A stretch of DNA of 64,000 bases from WTKD01 sp965243525. GTDB lineage: Bacteria; Spirochaetota; Spirochaetia; WTKD01. A program made the translations under genes and the position numbers. The notes under the pieces are model-generated. The model saw only the letters and a program-made list of their open reading frames with translations. It ran no database searches and was not told the origin of the DNA. Shown in pieces: positions 44,740 to 54,178 of the stretch (within the stretch, counting starts at the first letter, position 1; each line of letters opens with the position of its first letter). Where the stretch lies: the NCBI GenBank assembly GCA_965243525.1, contig OZ251568.1, positions 868,001 through 932,000 on the forward strand. The letters are read 5' to 3'.

Positions 44740-46257
44740 TCATGCGCGATCAATAGTCTGGGTTACAATCCGTTTGAACAGAATCGCTTGATCTTCTGCT
44801 TGCTTTTCAAACATTGCCATCCCGTCGATGCAAACACATCCAGCCTCCTCAGCACGGATAAGAAATGCTGTTTTTCGTGGCTTATGGATAATATCATAGA
44901 CAATTTCATCACCGCGAAAACGGTACTCAGGTATGGGGGATTCTTTCTCCTGGGGATACATCCCAAGCGTTGTGCACTGCACGATGCAATCAAATCGGTC
45001 AGAAAGAGAAGCTTCCAATGGCGCAGCAACTACAGTATTTGGATATCGCTCTGCAATCAACTTTGCTTTCTGAAGAGTACGGTTAAACACCGTTACGTGA
45101 AAATGCAAGGCAAGAAGTGCTGCAACAATTGATGCTGAGGCACCACCTGCTCCTAGTACCGCTGCTTTTAGTTCTCTAGATCCATCCAGAGAGCGAGATT
45201 CCAAAGCCAAACGAAGTGGCTGCAAAAATCCCGTGTAATCGGTATTGTATCCACTATACCCATCGTTTTCCAAAACAACAGTATTCGCCGCACCGCATGC
45301 CTGAACAACACGATCACGTTGATCTAATTCTGAAACAATCTTCTGTTTGAACGGAACCGTAACCGAAAATCCACGAATTCCAAGCTGCTTTGCCATATGC
45401 AAAAAGATAGAACAATCATCAACAAGAAAAGGAACATATACCGCGTGGGCTCCCACAGATGCAAACACATCATTATGAAACTGCGGCGACCTCGTCTGTC
45501 GAATTGGGTTTCCGATAATTCCAAAAATTAGGACATCTTCTTCAAGAAGCGAAACTCGATACAGAGTATGTATGATCTTGTGATGTAACATTCCGGCGGC
45601 CGGAGATTCAGCATCGTGCACAAAGGTTAGAAATGCCCCAAGCTGTCTGTAGAGAATACGACTCCATTCACCATACTCTCCCATACCTATCAAGATAAAC
45701 CCCTGAGCGCTGTGTCTTTTGAGATAATTGGCCAAGATCACTAATTTCAGTTGTTCTGCAGTATTGCGAATCATGAGCGAAACCTTCACTGGAACTCCAT
45801 AGGCAAGCATCGCTTTGACTGTTTTTAATATATCCGTCGGAATTGCGTCACAGTTATGATAGGAACAGAGAATCTTTGTCTTCTTGCTTTCTCTCTGATG
45901 GCCTTCTGTGGATTCAATTGGATTCTTTTGTCCCTTCTCAACGAAGCGTTGATATTGATCTTCCTCAACGTCGACATAGGTAAATAATTGAGAAGCCCAG
46001 CAATATGCAAGAAGGTCTAGCCTATCTGCTTCTGATCCAGCCCAAGTTCCCCCATCTTGCGGTCTGCGAATCGTTGCAATACTCACAATATCTGGTTTTT
46101 CAGCGCGAAGGCATCTTCCAACCTGATCGACACATGACGTATCTACAGCATGCATCAAATCAAACCTGCATTCAACAGCTTTGAGATGGGAGGGAATAGT
46201 TTGTATTTTAGAGCAGAATTGTTCTACAGTCGGCTCGGTGAGAGTAAGGCAGAGCAT
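44740..46257 (-). CDS. aroDE: Bifunctional 3-dehydroquinate dehydratase / shikimate dehydrogenase
   Basis: A 505-residue fusion for two consecutive shikimate-pathway steps. Residues 1-~235 are a type I dehydroquinase: catalytic His in CSYHNCD and the Schiff-base Lys in VKVSLMIRN. From ~245 to 505 is shikimate dehydrogenase: IIGNPIRQTRSPQFHN, catalytic Lys in VTVPFKQKI, Asp in YNTDYTGFL, and the NADP Rossmann loop LGAGGASASIVA. The order AroD-AroE matches the fused enzymes of plants and Chlamydia. Between the domains the first has a polar insert (IESTEGHQRESKK). The ATG is preceded by its own promoter, with no Shine-Dalgarno, within the end of the upstream gene. Confidence 0.95.
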   Translation of the reverse strand: MLCLTLTEPTVEQFCSKIQTIPSHLKAVECRFDLMHAVDTSCVDQVGRCLRAEKPDIVSIATIRRPQDGGTWAGSEADRLDLLAYCWASQLFTYVDVEEDQYQRFVEKGQKNPIESTEGHQRESKKTKILCSYHNCDAIPTDILKTVKAMLAYGVPVKVSLMIRNTAEQLKLVILANYLKRHSAQGFILIGMGEYGEWSRILYRQLGAFLTFVHDAESPAAGMLHHKIIHTLYRVSLLEEDVLIFGIIGNPIRQTRSPQFHNDVFASVGAHAVYVPFLVDDCSIFLHMAKQLGIRGFSVTVPFKQKIVSELDQRDRVVQACGAANTVVLENDGYSGYNTDYTGFLQPLRLALESRSLDGSRELKAAVLGAGGASASIVAALLALHFHVTVFNRTLQKAKLIAERYPNTVVAAPLEASLSDRFDCIVQCTTLGMYPQEKESPIPEYRFRGDEIVYDIIHKPRKTAFLIRAEEAGCVCIDGMAMFEKQAEDQAILFKRIVTQTIDRA

Positions 46258-46263
46258 GCATAA

Positions 46264-46292
46264 AGTATAGGCATTCTAATACATATTGTCAT
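46264..46292 (-). promoter_or_regulatory. Leaderless-type promoter of aroDE
   Basis: On the minus strand: ATGACA (46287-46292), 17 bases, TATACT (46264-46269), then ttatgc and the ATG. Both hexamers are five of six to consensus. The -35 and most of the spacer lie inside the last codons of the upstream MCP-like gene, so aroDE can be transcribed independently. Confidence 0.65.
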
Positions 46293-48042
46293 ATGCTCCA
46301 TTTTTTAGTGTACTATCTTCTAGGCTAAATTCAGAGTTATACTGCAAATTATGGAAATCTGCATTGATACGAACTAAATTTTGCATAAGCTGCACACTCC
46401 CTTCTTGCACAAAACTGATAATTCTTCGGATTTCACTTGCAGTTGACTTTAATTCGATTTCTTTCAGTCGAATTTGAGCTATATTCTCGTCAATGCGAGT
46501 TCTTCCATGTTCAATGACATTTTTTATCGTCGCCATGTTTGACTGATGTGCTTTAACTCCACCCTTCAAATTACTCAATGTTGAAAGACTATCGTACTGT
46601 TCTTTGTTTTTGTCCTCAATGCTCTGAATGAGCTGTTTCTCCTCATCAGACGTTGTCTCCAATTCATCAATAGTTGCACAAATATTCTCAATGCCATCGT
46701 TATCAGACAGATTTTTTTTGTATAAAAGGTCGGTTAATTCACGTAACGTGTGACAAATTTGTTCAATTTCATCATTACGGATCTTATCCGAGGCCTGAGA
46801 ATGCTCCACATTTGCGTTAACGGTGAGCACAAGTAACATGTCCGCTAAATTGTTGATTCGCTTCAACTTATCAGTGATGCTCACGATATTTTTTTTAATG
46901 CCATCAGAATACATAACGAGATTTTTATAGGTATTCTGTCGCGTGGTTACAGAGCTTTTCAAAGCAGTTATATTTTCAGTCATTGCGGTTCCGTTTCTAG
47001 TATACGACGGCACCAAATCTACAAGAAAGCCGTTCAGGCTATGTACAAACGTATTCCCTTGATTGAGCGTATTGTTGAGCTCCTGCATACTGTGTGAGAA
47101 ATCTTGCAATACATGCAAGGCAGTAAATATTTCAGTTGAATGCTCGTTAAATTGTTCAAAAAATAGACTGAGATCGGTGCTATAATGTTCTATATACTGC
47201 ACCCGGGTGTCTCCTTGTAAGGAGGCTGAGATGATTGATTTTCCATATTTGCCGAAAGATGTGCTTAATGTATCGTTTATATGGGTCAATTTTTCATCTT
47301 GCACTTGCAAAAGTCCACAAAGGTCCTGAAAGATGCTTGTAAAACCATTTGGAAATCGTTTCGTTGAAATATCCAAGATCGGAAGCCTTCTTTGTGCTAA
47401 CTGAGAACATTGAGAGAATTGTCGCGTCAGATTCACCCAAATCATCCAAAATAGTGCAAATACGGTAAGGAAGAGGAAAAACATAATGACTACACCAATT
47501 CCACCGTGAACATATAGTTGTCTCTCAGACATAGAAACGAACTCACCCATCCGCTCAACCAAGACCGATAAATCATGAGCAGAGAATTGTAGGTCATCGT
47601 ATACCGTTGAAAGGATTGCTTGAGATTGAGATGTCTCCAAGGATTCTCTTCCCATAGTGGATCGAGCAGATTCAGCCTGCAATAGTTTGATAATAGTGCT
47701 TGCAACAGCAGTAAAATCATTGCTAATTTCATAAAATATAGTTTCATATCCAAGAAAATAAACCCAGACATGACTCTGGTGTTCTTCTCGAATCACTGCC
47801 TCGGTATGTTTCAATTCACGATTAATCCCGTCTAGAACCCCCTCTGTCAAAGGAGTCCTTGAATTTGTAACCGTTCTGATATACTGAACCGCATACGTCG
47901 CATATTCTGAGAATCTGCTTGCTCTTTCTATGTTATGGTAGATGTGATTAAAATCGATAAGCAAAACTACACAGAAAGAAGCAGCAACAAGAAATACGCA
48001 TATAAAAACAAAGGTTTGCTTAAGTAATGATACTGCAGCCAT
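46276..48042 (-). CDS. Membrane sensor with degenerate chemoreceptor-like cytoplasmic domain
   Basis: A 588-residue protein with methyl-accepting chemotaxis protein topology: TM1 (residues ~8-30), a ~150-residue extracytoplasmic helical domain, TM2 (~180-205, IGVVIMFFLFLTVFALFWMIW), and a long cytoplasmic coiled coil. Near residues 395-440, INNLADMLLVLTVNANVEHS can be aligned with the hairpin-tip consensus [20 protein letters not shown], and NDEIEQICHTLRELT with the segment after it, but most CheA/CheW contact residues are changed. It probably does not drive a CheA kinase. The start has GGAT a few bases upstream. It lies between ftsK and aroDE. Confidence 0.7.
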   Translation of the reverse strand: MAAVSLLKQTFVFICVFLVAASFCVVLLIDFNHIYHNIERASRFSEYATYAVQYIRTVTNSRTPLTEGVLDGINRELKHTEAVIREEHQSHVWVYFLGYETIFYEISNDFTAVASTIIKLLQAESARSTMGRESLETSQSQAILSTVYDDLQFSAHDLSVLVERMGEFVSMSERQLYVHGGIGVVIMFFLFLTVFALFWMIWVNLTRQFSQCSQLAQRRLPILDISTKRFPNGFTSIFQDLCGLLQVQDEKLTHINDTLSTSFGKYGKSIISASLQGDTRVQYIEHYSTDLSLFFEQFNEHSTEIFTALHVLQDFSHSMQELNNTLNQGNTFVHSLNGFLVDLVPSYTRNGTAMTENITALKSSVTTRQNTYKNLVMYSDGIKKNIVSITDKLKRINNLADMLLVLTVNANVEHSQASDKIRNDEIEQICHTLRELTDLLYKKNLSDNDGIENICATIDELETTSDEEKQLIQSIEDKNKEQYDSLSTLSNLKGGVKAHQSNMATIKNVIEHGRTRIDENIAQIRLKEIELKSTASEIRRIISFVQEGSVQLMQNLVRINADFHNLQYNSEFSLEDSTLKNGAYDNMY

Positions 48043-48087
48043 CGCATATCCATTATCATAGATATGTCTATTTATGTAAATAAAAAT

Positions 48088-50502
48088 TTACATTTTATTT
48101 TTTATTAAAATCTCTCTTGGATTGCTTCCTTGCAAAGGACCAACAATCCCTTGCTCCTCCATCGTCTCTATGAGGCGAGCTGCACGGTTATATCCAATTT
48201 TGAATTTTCTTTGCAAAAATGAAGTCGATGCTTTTTCTGATTGCAGAATCAAATTTATTGCATCTTTGAGCAAGGGATCATCCCCTGGGGAGAGATCATT
48301 AGTGTTGGGCACTCGATCATCTATAAACAGTTCATCATCGATATATTCTGGTTTTCCATACCGCTTTACCTCGCCAACAATACGCCTGACTTCATCTTCA
48401 CTGAGAAAAGACCCTTGTATACGTCGCAGATCAGAATCCCAAGAAGACGTAAAAAGCATATCACCCCGTCCCAACAATGCTTCGGCGCCTCCTGCATCAA
48501 GAATTATTCGTGAATCGACCTTGCTTGAAACCATAAAGGCGATGCGTGAAGGAACATTTGCTTTTATCAATCCGGTGATGACATCGGTTGAAGGGCGTTG
48601 CGTCGCTAATACCAGATGAATACCAATTGCACGAGACATCGCCGCTAGGCGTGAAACCAATGCTTCAAGATCCTTTCCTGACACCAACATAAGGTCTGCA
48701 AATTCATCGATGATTATCACCATGTACGTAAGTTTTTCATCATAACGTTGTTGCGCTTCCATTTCTTTGTTATAGGATGTGATGTCTCGAACGCCAAGTT
48801 CTTCAAGTTTAGCGTAGCGTCTTTCCATTTCACAAAGGCTGTATTGCAAAATCTGATATGCATACCGCGCATCTGTAATAACCGGCGTTAACAAATGAGG
48901 AATATTATTGTAAAAACTCAATTCAACTATCTTTGGATCGATGAGAATGAGTTTTACGTCTTCCGGTGGGCATCGATAGAGAATGGAGCAGATCAACGTA
49001 TTTATACAGACTGATTTTCCGCTTCCTGTCGCTCCGGCAATGAGCATGTGTGGTGTTTTTGTAAGATCAATGATACATTCCTCACCAGTAATGCCCTCCC
49101 CAAGGATAATGGGGATAGTGATGTCATGGTTCCAAAAATGCTTGCTGTTCTCGATGAGGTCGCCAAAATGCACTGTGTTTCGGTGTTTACTTGGTATTTC
49201 TATCCCGACCGCCTCCTTTCCAGGAATGGGGGCAACAATACGAACTCGCTCTGCTGCCAAGCGTAACGCAATATTATCTGCGATAGCAGAAATTCTCCCT
49301 AGGCGAATCCCTCGATCAGGAAGCACTTCAAACCGAGTGATTGCAGATCCACGCTGAATCGCGGTAACTTCAGCAGGGATGCCAAATTCTGCCAATGTTT
49401 CAATGAGGCGATTTGCCGCATTATGCGCATTCCCATCATCAACGTTTCTGTTTCTCTCAGAACCGAATTGAAGAATTCCGGTGGTTGGGATGATATAGCC
49501 ATCTTGCCTGCTGTATTTGTTCAGTGCTTCTTTTGAACCTGGCTTGCTTTCGACATACTCAATAGCTTCATCTGACCGTCTGGATTGGGCATCGTGTGAT
49601 ATTTCTGAAACGGCCTCTTCGGTGTGAGGATGTCCAGAATTATCTTCTTGAAGGATGGCCCTGGTATCCGATTGCACCATGCTTTCAGGATTCTGCCCCC
49701 CTTCTTGAACGAGCGATGAAAAAGGGTTCTCTTCAACCACAATATCTTCTTCCGCTACACCCAGAAAATCATCTTCTGTCGTATTTTTTAAGGGAGTTGA
49801 TGCTCCATCAAAGCCTTGCTCTACTCTGGCAAATTCAACCGTTTTGAAACCCGTCTCCACCTTTGGAGCAGAAGGAATATTTTTGAGAATGTCTATATCC
49901 GTTGAGGAAAAATTGACCACAGAAGCCTCTGCTCTGACATCAGTTTCCTCCACTTCAGAGGCATTTTCATCCTGAGATTTTCCAACAAGAAGCGGTGTTG
50001 CACCAACCCCTATCTCTTCACTAAGCCATCCATGACAGCTAGCTCTCTTTGGAATCATTTTAACCAATACCACCCATAAAACCGTGGACAGTATAGCCAC
50101 GCTTGCAAATAGAGATATCCATCTATAATCGCCCTGATTCAGCAATAAATTAGCAGCTGCCCCTATGAATAGGAACGGGATTATTGAGCTCGTCCACCCA
50201 ATAACAAGACGTAGAGAAACACTCTGTCGCACCAATAATATCGCTGCAAAAAGAACATAGAGGGGAATACCCACAACCGAATACGACAAACTGTTGAACA
50301 ACAATGATCCAAAGAAAAACAGCGCTCTTTTCGGGGGCACCACATAGGTGTTGCCTAATAACACAAAGGGTGTTATCGCGATTCCTATGGAGACACCCAA
50401 AAAAAGTATCCCGCTCCAAATACCTATTTTAATTTTTTGCAGAGATGAAAAAGCGCCCATACCATAAAATCGACATATTCTGACCCTGGTTGAATGGTTC
50501 AT
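48088..50502 (-). CDS. ftsK: FtsK/SpoIIIE DNA translocase
   Basis: About 804 residues. The N-terminal ~150 carry four membrane helices, then a long acidic and polar linker (to ~370). The motor follows: alpha/beta domain TEVTAIQRGSAITRFEVLP-like region, Walker A GATGSGKSVCINTLI (~residue 485), Walker B YMVIIIDEFADLM, and LATQRPSTDVITGLIKAN. The C-terminal gamma winged helix (SFLQRKFKIGYNRAARLIE) reads KOPS-type sites. It pumps DNA at the division septum and activates Xer recombination. ATG 50502 is used; an upstream in-frame TTG at 50511 has no better signal, so the start is not firm. Confidence 0.95.
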   Translation of the reverse strand: MNHSTRVRICRFYGMGAFSSLQKIKIGIWSGILFLGVSIGIAITPFVLLGNTYVVPPKRALFFFGSLLFNSLSYSVVGIPLYVLFAAILLVRQSVSLRLVIGWTSSIIPFLFIGAAANLLLNQGDYRWISLFASVAILSTVLWVVLVKMIPKRASCHGWLSEEIGVGATPLLVGKSQDENASEVEETDVRAEASVVNFSSTDIDILKNIPSAPKVETGFKTVEFARVEQGFDGASTPLKNTTEDDFLGVAEEDIVVEENPFSSLVQEGGQNPESMVQSDTRAILQEDNSGHPHTEEAVSEISHDAQSRRSDEAIEYVESKPGSKEALNKYSRQDGYIIPTTGILQFGSERNRNVDDGNAHNAANRLIETLAEFGIPAEVTAIQRGSAITRFEVLPDRGIRLGRISAIADNIALRLAAERVRIVAPIPGKEAVGIEIPSKHRNTVHFGDLIENSKHFWNHDITIPIILGEGITGEECIIDLTKTPHMLIAGATGSGKSVCINTLICSILYRCPPEDVKLILIDPKIVELSFYNNIPHLLTPVITDARYAYQILQYSLCEMERRYAKLEELGVRDITSYNKEMEAQQRYDEKLTYMVIIIDEFADLMLVSGKDLEALVSRLAAMSRAIGIHLVLATQRPSTDVITGLIKANVPSRIAFMVSSKVDSRIILDAGGAEALLGRGDMLFTSSWDSDLRRIQGSFLSEDEVRRIVGEVKRYGKPEYIDDELFIDDRVPNTNDLSPGDDPLLKDAINLILQSEKASTSFLQRKFKIGYNRAARLIETMEEQGIVGPLQGSNPREILIKNKM

Positions 50503-50544
50503 TCTTCTCAACGGTCACAGATTCAATAGTCGTGTCGTCGATGA

Positions 50545-51753
50545 TTATTGGGCAAATAACTCAGAAATACGTTGCGTTAACGTTTCTGCGGTCAAATCTT
50601 CAGATGCAACTGCTTGAAAAAGTATATCTGCAAGCCTATCCAAAGATACCTGAGTGCCTCCATGAAGAACACTAAGCGCATGTGTCGCGGTACTATATTG
50701 TAGCGCATCTCCACGCAGGGCATCAGAATTTAAAGCTTTGGCGTTGTTTTTCTGAGGAACAAGATAGTTTTGCTCCGATTGAATAATGGTTTGCATTCTT
50801 TGATCAAGCTGCTCACTGCGGTTGATATATCGAATCCACATCGCATTCGTTGTATCTGATTTTGAGGATTGCGGAACAGCCACGAGCACCATTCGCAATA
50901 GAGCAAGATCATCAGTAGCCGGAATTGGTTGTCGCTTAAATCGATCAACTGAGGCCAGTTTGAAATTTGTTGCGGGATCTACTGAATATACAACCGGAAA
51001 TTCTGAAGAATAATGCAGATCAAGGACACGCCCATAGTCGAGAATTTGAAGAAACAATTCATGCACTGTGGTTAACTCTTTTTCGCGTATTGGAGAAATA
51101 CCATGAAGAACAGCGGTGTATCGTTTCTCTCCAAGCGCACTCAGTAACAGCGACTCCCATAATCCAACGAGGCTTTGTTTTCCATCGATATGTATTGTTG
51201 GGCTACCTTCTTGTTTACGTTGCTCAGCCAGAGAAAAAAAAGATTCCCAATCATTCAGACCCTCAGAAAACACAGCATCGTCGACGAAAATCATATTCGT
51301 CACCTGCACTGCAACAGGAATTCCATAGAGGCCTTCGCTGTCCCCTAAAGAAAGGATGATCGCATCAGAAAGATCCAATGCTTCACCATACAACAAATAA
51401 ACTGGGGCAAGATCTTTGAAGGTATCGACAGATCGAAGAGTAATCTCTGCAAGATCTGCACTTTCGATATACAGGATATCCACTGACCTATCATCGTTCA
51501 GCAAATTTGATCCTTGCATTACATCAACTACTTCGTGCGTGACTTTAGGATATGCAGCTAAGAATGATGATAGCAAGGAGTCTTGATCAAAGGGAATCGT
51601 GGAAGCTGAAACCCATAAGCCTCTTGGAGAGGAATTATGTGGGTTGAGCTGTGTTTTTTTGATGGTTTCTTCCTGTCCCTCTGCGTGTATTGCTGCTCCA
51701 TTGCTCACACTAATAGCAAATAGACAGATACCCATTACGATTTTTTTGATCAC
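50545..51753 (-). CDS. Exported protein resembling a type 1 extracellular solute-binding protein
   Basis: A 402-residue exported protein. The signal peptide is IVMGICLFAISVSNGAAIHA, without a lipobox Cys. The fold resembles sugar ABC binding proteins: SSFLAAYPKVTHEVVDV, DILYIESADLAEI, EGLYGIPVAVQVTNMIFVDDAVF and LNDWESFFSLAE follow the order seen in family 1 binding proteins, but conservation is low and no permease or ATPase gene is nearby. A TATACT lies 6 bases before a GTG start. I infer a soluble periplasmic protein with a repurposed binding-protein fold. Confidence 0.65.
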   Translation of the reverse strand: MIKKIVMGICLFAISVSNGAAIHAEGQEETIKKTQLNPHNSSPRGLWVSASTIPFDQDSLLSSFLAAYPKVTHEVVDVMQGSNLLNDDRSVDILYIESADLAEITLRSVDTFKDLAPVYLLYGEALDLSDAIILSLGDSEGLYGIPVAVQVTNMIFVDDAVFSEGLNDWESFFSLAEQRKQEGSPTIHIDGKQSLVGLWESLLLSALGEKRYTAVLHGISPIREKELTTVHELFLQILDYGRVLDLHYSSEFPVVYSVDPATNFKLASVDRFKRQPIPATDDLALLRMVLVAVPQSSKSDTTNAMWIRYINRSEQLDQRMQTIIQSEQNYLVPQKNNAKALNSDALRGDALQYSTATHALSVLHGGTQVSLDRLADILFQAVASEDLTAETLTQRISELFAQ

Positions 51754-51759
51754 ATAGCT

Positions 51760-51787
51760 AGTATACGCTATTCAGCTAATATGCTAA
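51760..51787 (-). promoter_or_regulatory. Leaderless-type promoter before the binding-protein-like gene
   Basis: On the minus strand: TTAGCA (51782-51787), 16 bases, TATACT (51760-51765), then agctat and a GTG start. It lies in the 3' end of the upstream gene; the -10 is five of six to consensus. Confidence 0.5.
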
Positions 51788-52262
51788 AGATCTTACTTGC
51801 AGTTTTCTCAATGTTCGATAGTTCAGACGCCGTGCTAATTGCATCAACGAGCAGAAGTGATTCTGTGTGCTCTTCATAGGGGTTCAGTTTTGTATAGAAC
51901 AACAAATCGATGGCATCAACTGCTTGATCGTTCCAAGAGATAAGATATTCAGAATCTTCCTGATTCCAACTCGTAAGATAGACCACACGATAAAATTCTT
52001 CTGCATAGTGCTCATGCGCGTCTTCTTCAAGAACCACGAGTATTTTGTGGATGTTTGGATAACCTGCGGCATCACTCTGAATTTGTGTTATCACATAAGA
52101 CAGGAGACGACGTTTATAGAGCGTTGGTTCAGTGATAAACAAGAGCGTATTCTCAGGATCATCTTGATCGTTGTCTATAGAATATGCGAAAGGAAGCGAT
52201 ATAACCTCAGCCGACAACGGCAACAAGCATGCAAGCAATACCGGTAATGCAAAGCGTAGCAT
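51768..52262 (-). CDS. Small exported protein of unknown function
   Basis: A 164-residue protein, not recognised. A signal peptide (LRFALPVLLACLLPLSA) is followed by an acidic, mixed alpha/beta body with YNP-poor sequence: FITEPTLYKRRLLSYVITQI, KILVVLEEDAHEHYAEEFY and DAIDLLFYTKLNPYEEH. The Cys at position 12 does not fit a good lipobox. The ATG shares its first base with the upstream stop (TAATG), so its translation is coupled to the coiled-coil gene; the binding-protein-like gene starts 14 bases downstream. The three appear to form a spirochaetal envelope unit of unknown job. Confidence 0.65.
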   Translation of the reverse strand: MLRFALPVLLACLLPLSAEVISLPFAYSIDNDQDDPENTLLFITEPTLYKRRLLSYVITQIQSDAAGYPNIHKILVVLEEDAHEHYAEEFYRVVYLTSWNQEDSEYLISWNDQAVDAIDLLFYTKLNPYEEHTESLLLVDAISTASELSNIEKTASKIFSILAE

Positions 52263-54115
52263 TAGCGCGACAAATAAATGCTATCTTGCCGTTTGATTTC
52301 TCCGACATCTGATTCTCTGATAACCGCCTGAATAACGCTATTATCAGTTCGACTCACCACCGCTCGGCCAATTCGCACGTAGACATCATTGGTCTGTCGA
52401 TAGATCACAACTTCAGCGCCAAGTCGAACAGCGATTCCTGCCATATTGCTAAACGTAAACTCTTTTTTCCCCAAAGTTCCCGTAACATATCCAATAAATG
52501 GCAAGCCTATCTCTTCACTATTAGCGGTTATAAGGTTGTCTGCCACAATTTCTTCAGCGAGTCGTGACGATTCGAGGGCGACTTTTTCATTAACGGTGTC
52601 TTGAATGAGATCATACATCGTTGCGAGGGTTGCATTTTGATTTCGCAAAGCTCGTGCCCTTTGTTGAAATTGACCGCTTCCTAATGCAGCGCGCACTGTA
52701 TCATAAGCATCCTTAACTCCCTGGTCCCGTGCTCGATCAGCCGTTTGTTGAATTTGGGTATTTTGTTGTGCCCTTGCTGCTTCCACCGCTTCTTCATTGC
52801 TTTCTCTCAGTGAATCAAGAATTTCAGCATCGTATTGATTGATAGTGGCAACGAAATTTGGAAGCGCGGACGGGTATTCGTCAAAAACAGAAAGTAATTC
52901 TTGTTTTGCCTGGCTTGGATTTGCAACATCCTGCACTTCGGTCAGTTTTGCCTGATAATCTGTCTGTAAATCTGCAAACGGAAGAATCGCGTTTAGTGTT
53001 CCATCATCACCCGCAAGATCCAACAATTGCTCCCGCTGTGTGCCTCCAGCTTCTGCAAGGGTCGTGTAGTTCCGTAATACCTGAATCGTTTGCAAATCAA
53101 GCTCAGCTCTGTCATATCCATTTATCGAGAGGCCCCGTACCAGCGCTTCTATATTGTTCAGCTCCTGATTACTCTGATCGAAATCTCCCTGATTAAGAAA
53201 ATCAAAAAATATTTGAAAAGCAGCATCAACCTGTGTGGCGAGTGCACCTGAGGTTGCTTCTTGCTGTGACATTGTTTGAAACTCACCTTGTAATCCAAGT
53301 GCGTTTGCCAATTGTGCTTCAAGATCAGCAATAGTTTGTTCACCAGATTCAACAGCTTCAAGTAATTCTTGTTCACTTTGTTGAAACGAATTCCGCAGCT
53401 GATTGATTTCACTCTGTTTTTCCGAAATTTCTTGCTGCAAACTATCCCTTAATGTAGTTAGTTCAGCTTGGCGAGTAGAATTTTCAGTCTCTAATTGTTG
53501 CTCAAACAAGGAAACTTCACTGTCAATACGTTGTTCCGCCTGCACCCGCAGTTCATCAAGTAAACGCGTCACCTCTTCTTCTGTGTAGTTTTCTGATTCA
53601 AGTTGCAATCTCTGCGCCAGAAGCGCCTCTTCGAATTCCGCTTGAAGTTCACTTCGCTTTGACTCAATTTGTGTAGCTATACCCTCTTCGAGTTCTACAA
53701 GCAACTGCGATACCTCTGTCAGTTCACCTTGAACCGATTGGATCTGAGCTTCACGTTCAGCAAGTTGCCGTTCTGTCTGGCGCACCAGTTCTCTTATTAA
53801 CTGCGATTCAGTTGAAGTAAACGTCTGAGCTTCTGCAATACGCTGCTGCTCTCTATTACTAAAAAGAAAAGTGAAAACGATGACTATGGCTACCACAACA
53901 CCAAGCAAAATAGCATTGACAATAAGTGGAAACATCAACCCTGAACGCGCAGCTTGAGGACGTAATTGATCCTGTGTGACAGCAGTCCTGCTTTCTCTCA
54001 CAAGATCGTTAATCTCAGTTTGGATTGCCTGTCGTTCCTCTTTGCTAAATCCTATATCACTCGAAGAAAGTATATTTTCGCTGGCTTCGTTGGCTGTATT
54101 ATTATTTTCTTCCAT
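52262..54115 (-). CDS. Membrane-anchored coiled-coil protein with beta-rich C-terminal domain
   Basis: A 617-residue protein. A ~58-residue polar N-terminus faces the cytoplasm, then a single membrane helix (LIVNAILLGVVVAIVIVFTFLF), a long Glu/Gln-rich coiled coil (~90-275), a helical middle, and a C-terminal beta-rich domain (~555-617) with GIAVRLGAEVVIYRQTNDVYVRIGRAVV, whose pattern recalls the C-terminal domain of FlgT-like and SH3-like proteins. No enzymatic motif is seen. The ATG at 54115 has AGGA upstream. It is divergent from the adenylate cyclase gene over 63 bases and heads the cluster that runs to aroDE. Confidence 0.72.
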   Translation of the reverse strand: MEENNNTANEASENILSSSDIGFSKEERQAIQTEINDLVRESRTAVTQDQLRPQAARSGLMFPLIVNAILLGVVVAIVIVFTFLFSNREQQRIAEAQTFTSTESQLIRELVRQTERQLAEREAQIQSVQGELTEVSQLLVELEEGIATQIESKRSELQAEFEEALLAQRLQLESENYTEEEVTRLLDELRVQAEQRIDSEVSLFEQQLETENSTRQAELTTLRDSLQQEISEKQSEINQLRNSFQQSEQELLEAVESGEQTIADLEAQLANALGLQGEFQTMSQQEATSGALATQVDAAFQIFFDFLNQGDFDQSNQELNNIEALVRGLSINGYDRAELDLQTIQVLRNYTTLAEAGGTQREQLLDLAGDDGTLNAILPFADLQTDYQAKLTEVQDVANPSQAKQELLSVFDEYPSALPNFVATINQYDAEILDSLRESNEEAVEAARAQQNTQIQQTADRARDQGVKDAYDTVRAALGSGQFQQRARALRNQNATLATMYDLIQDTVNEKVALESSRLAEEIVADNLITANSEEIGLPFIGYVTGTLGKKEFTFSNMAGIAVRLGAEVVIYRQTNDVYVRIGRAVVSRTDNSVIQAVIRESDVGEIKRQDSIYLSR

Positions 54116-54178
54116 TCATTTTTATCCTAATTTCTATATAAAGTATAGAACATACACTAAAATTATTATATTATACAT

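Noticed and set aside
50503..50511. TTG at 50511 as the ftsK start
   Set aside because: It gains only three codons and has no ribosome binding site; the ATG at 50502 is simpler, although neither start is well supported.
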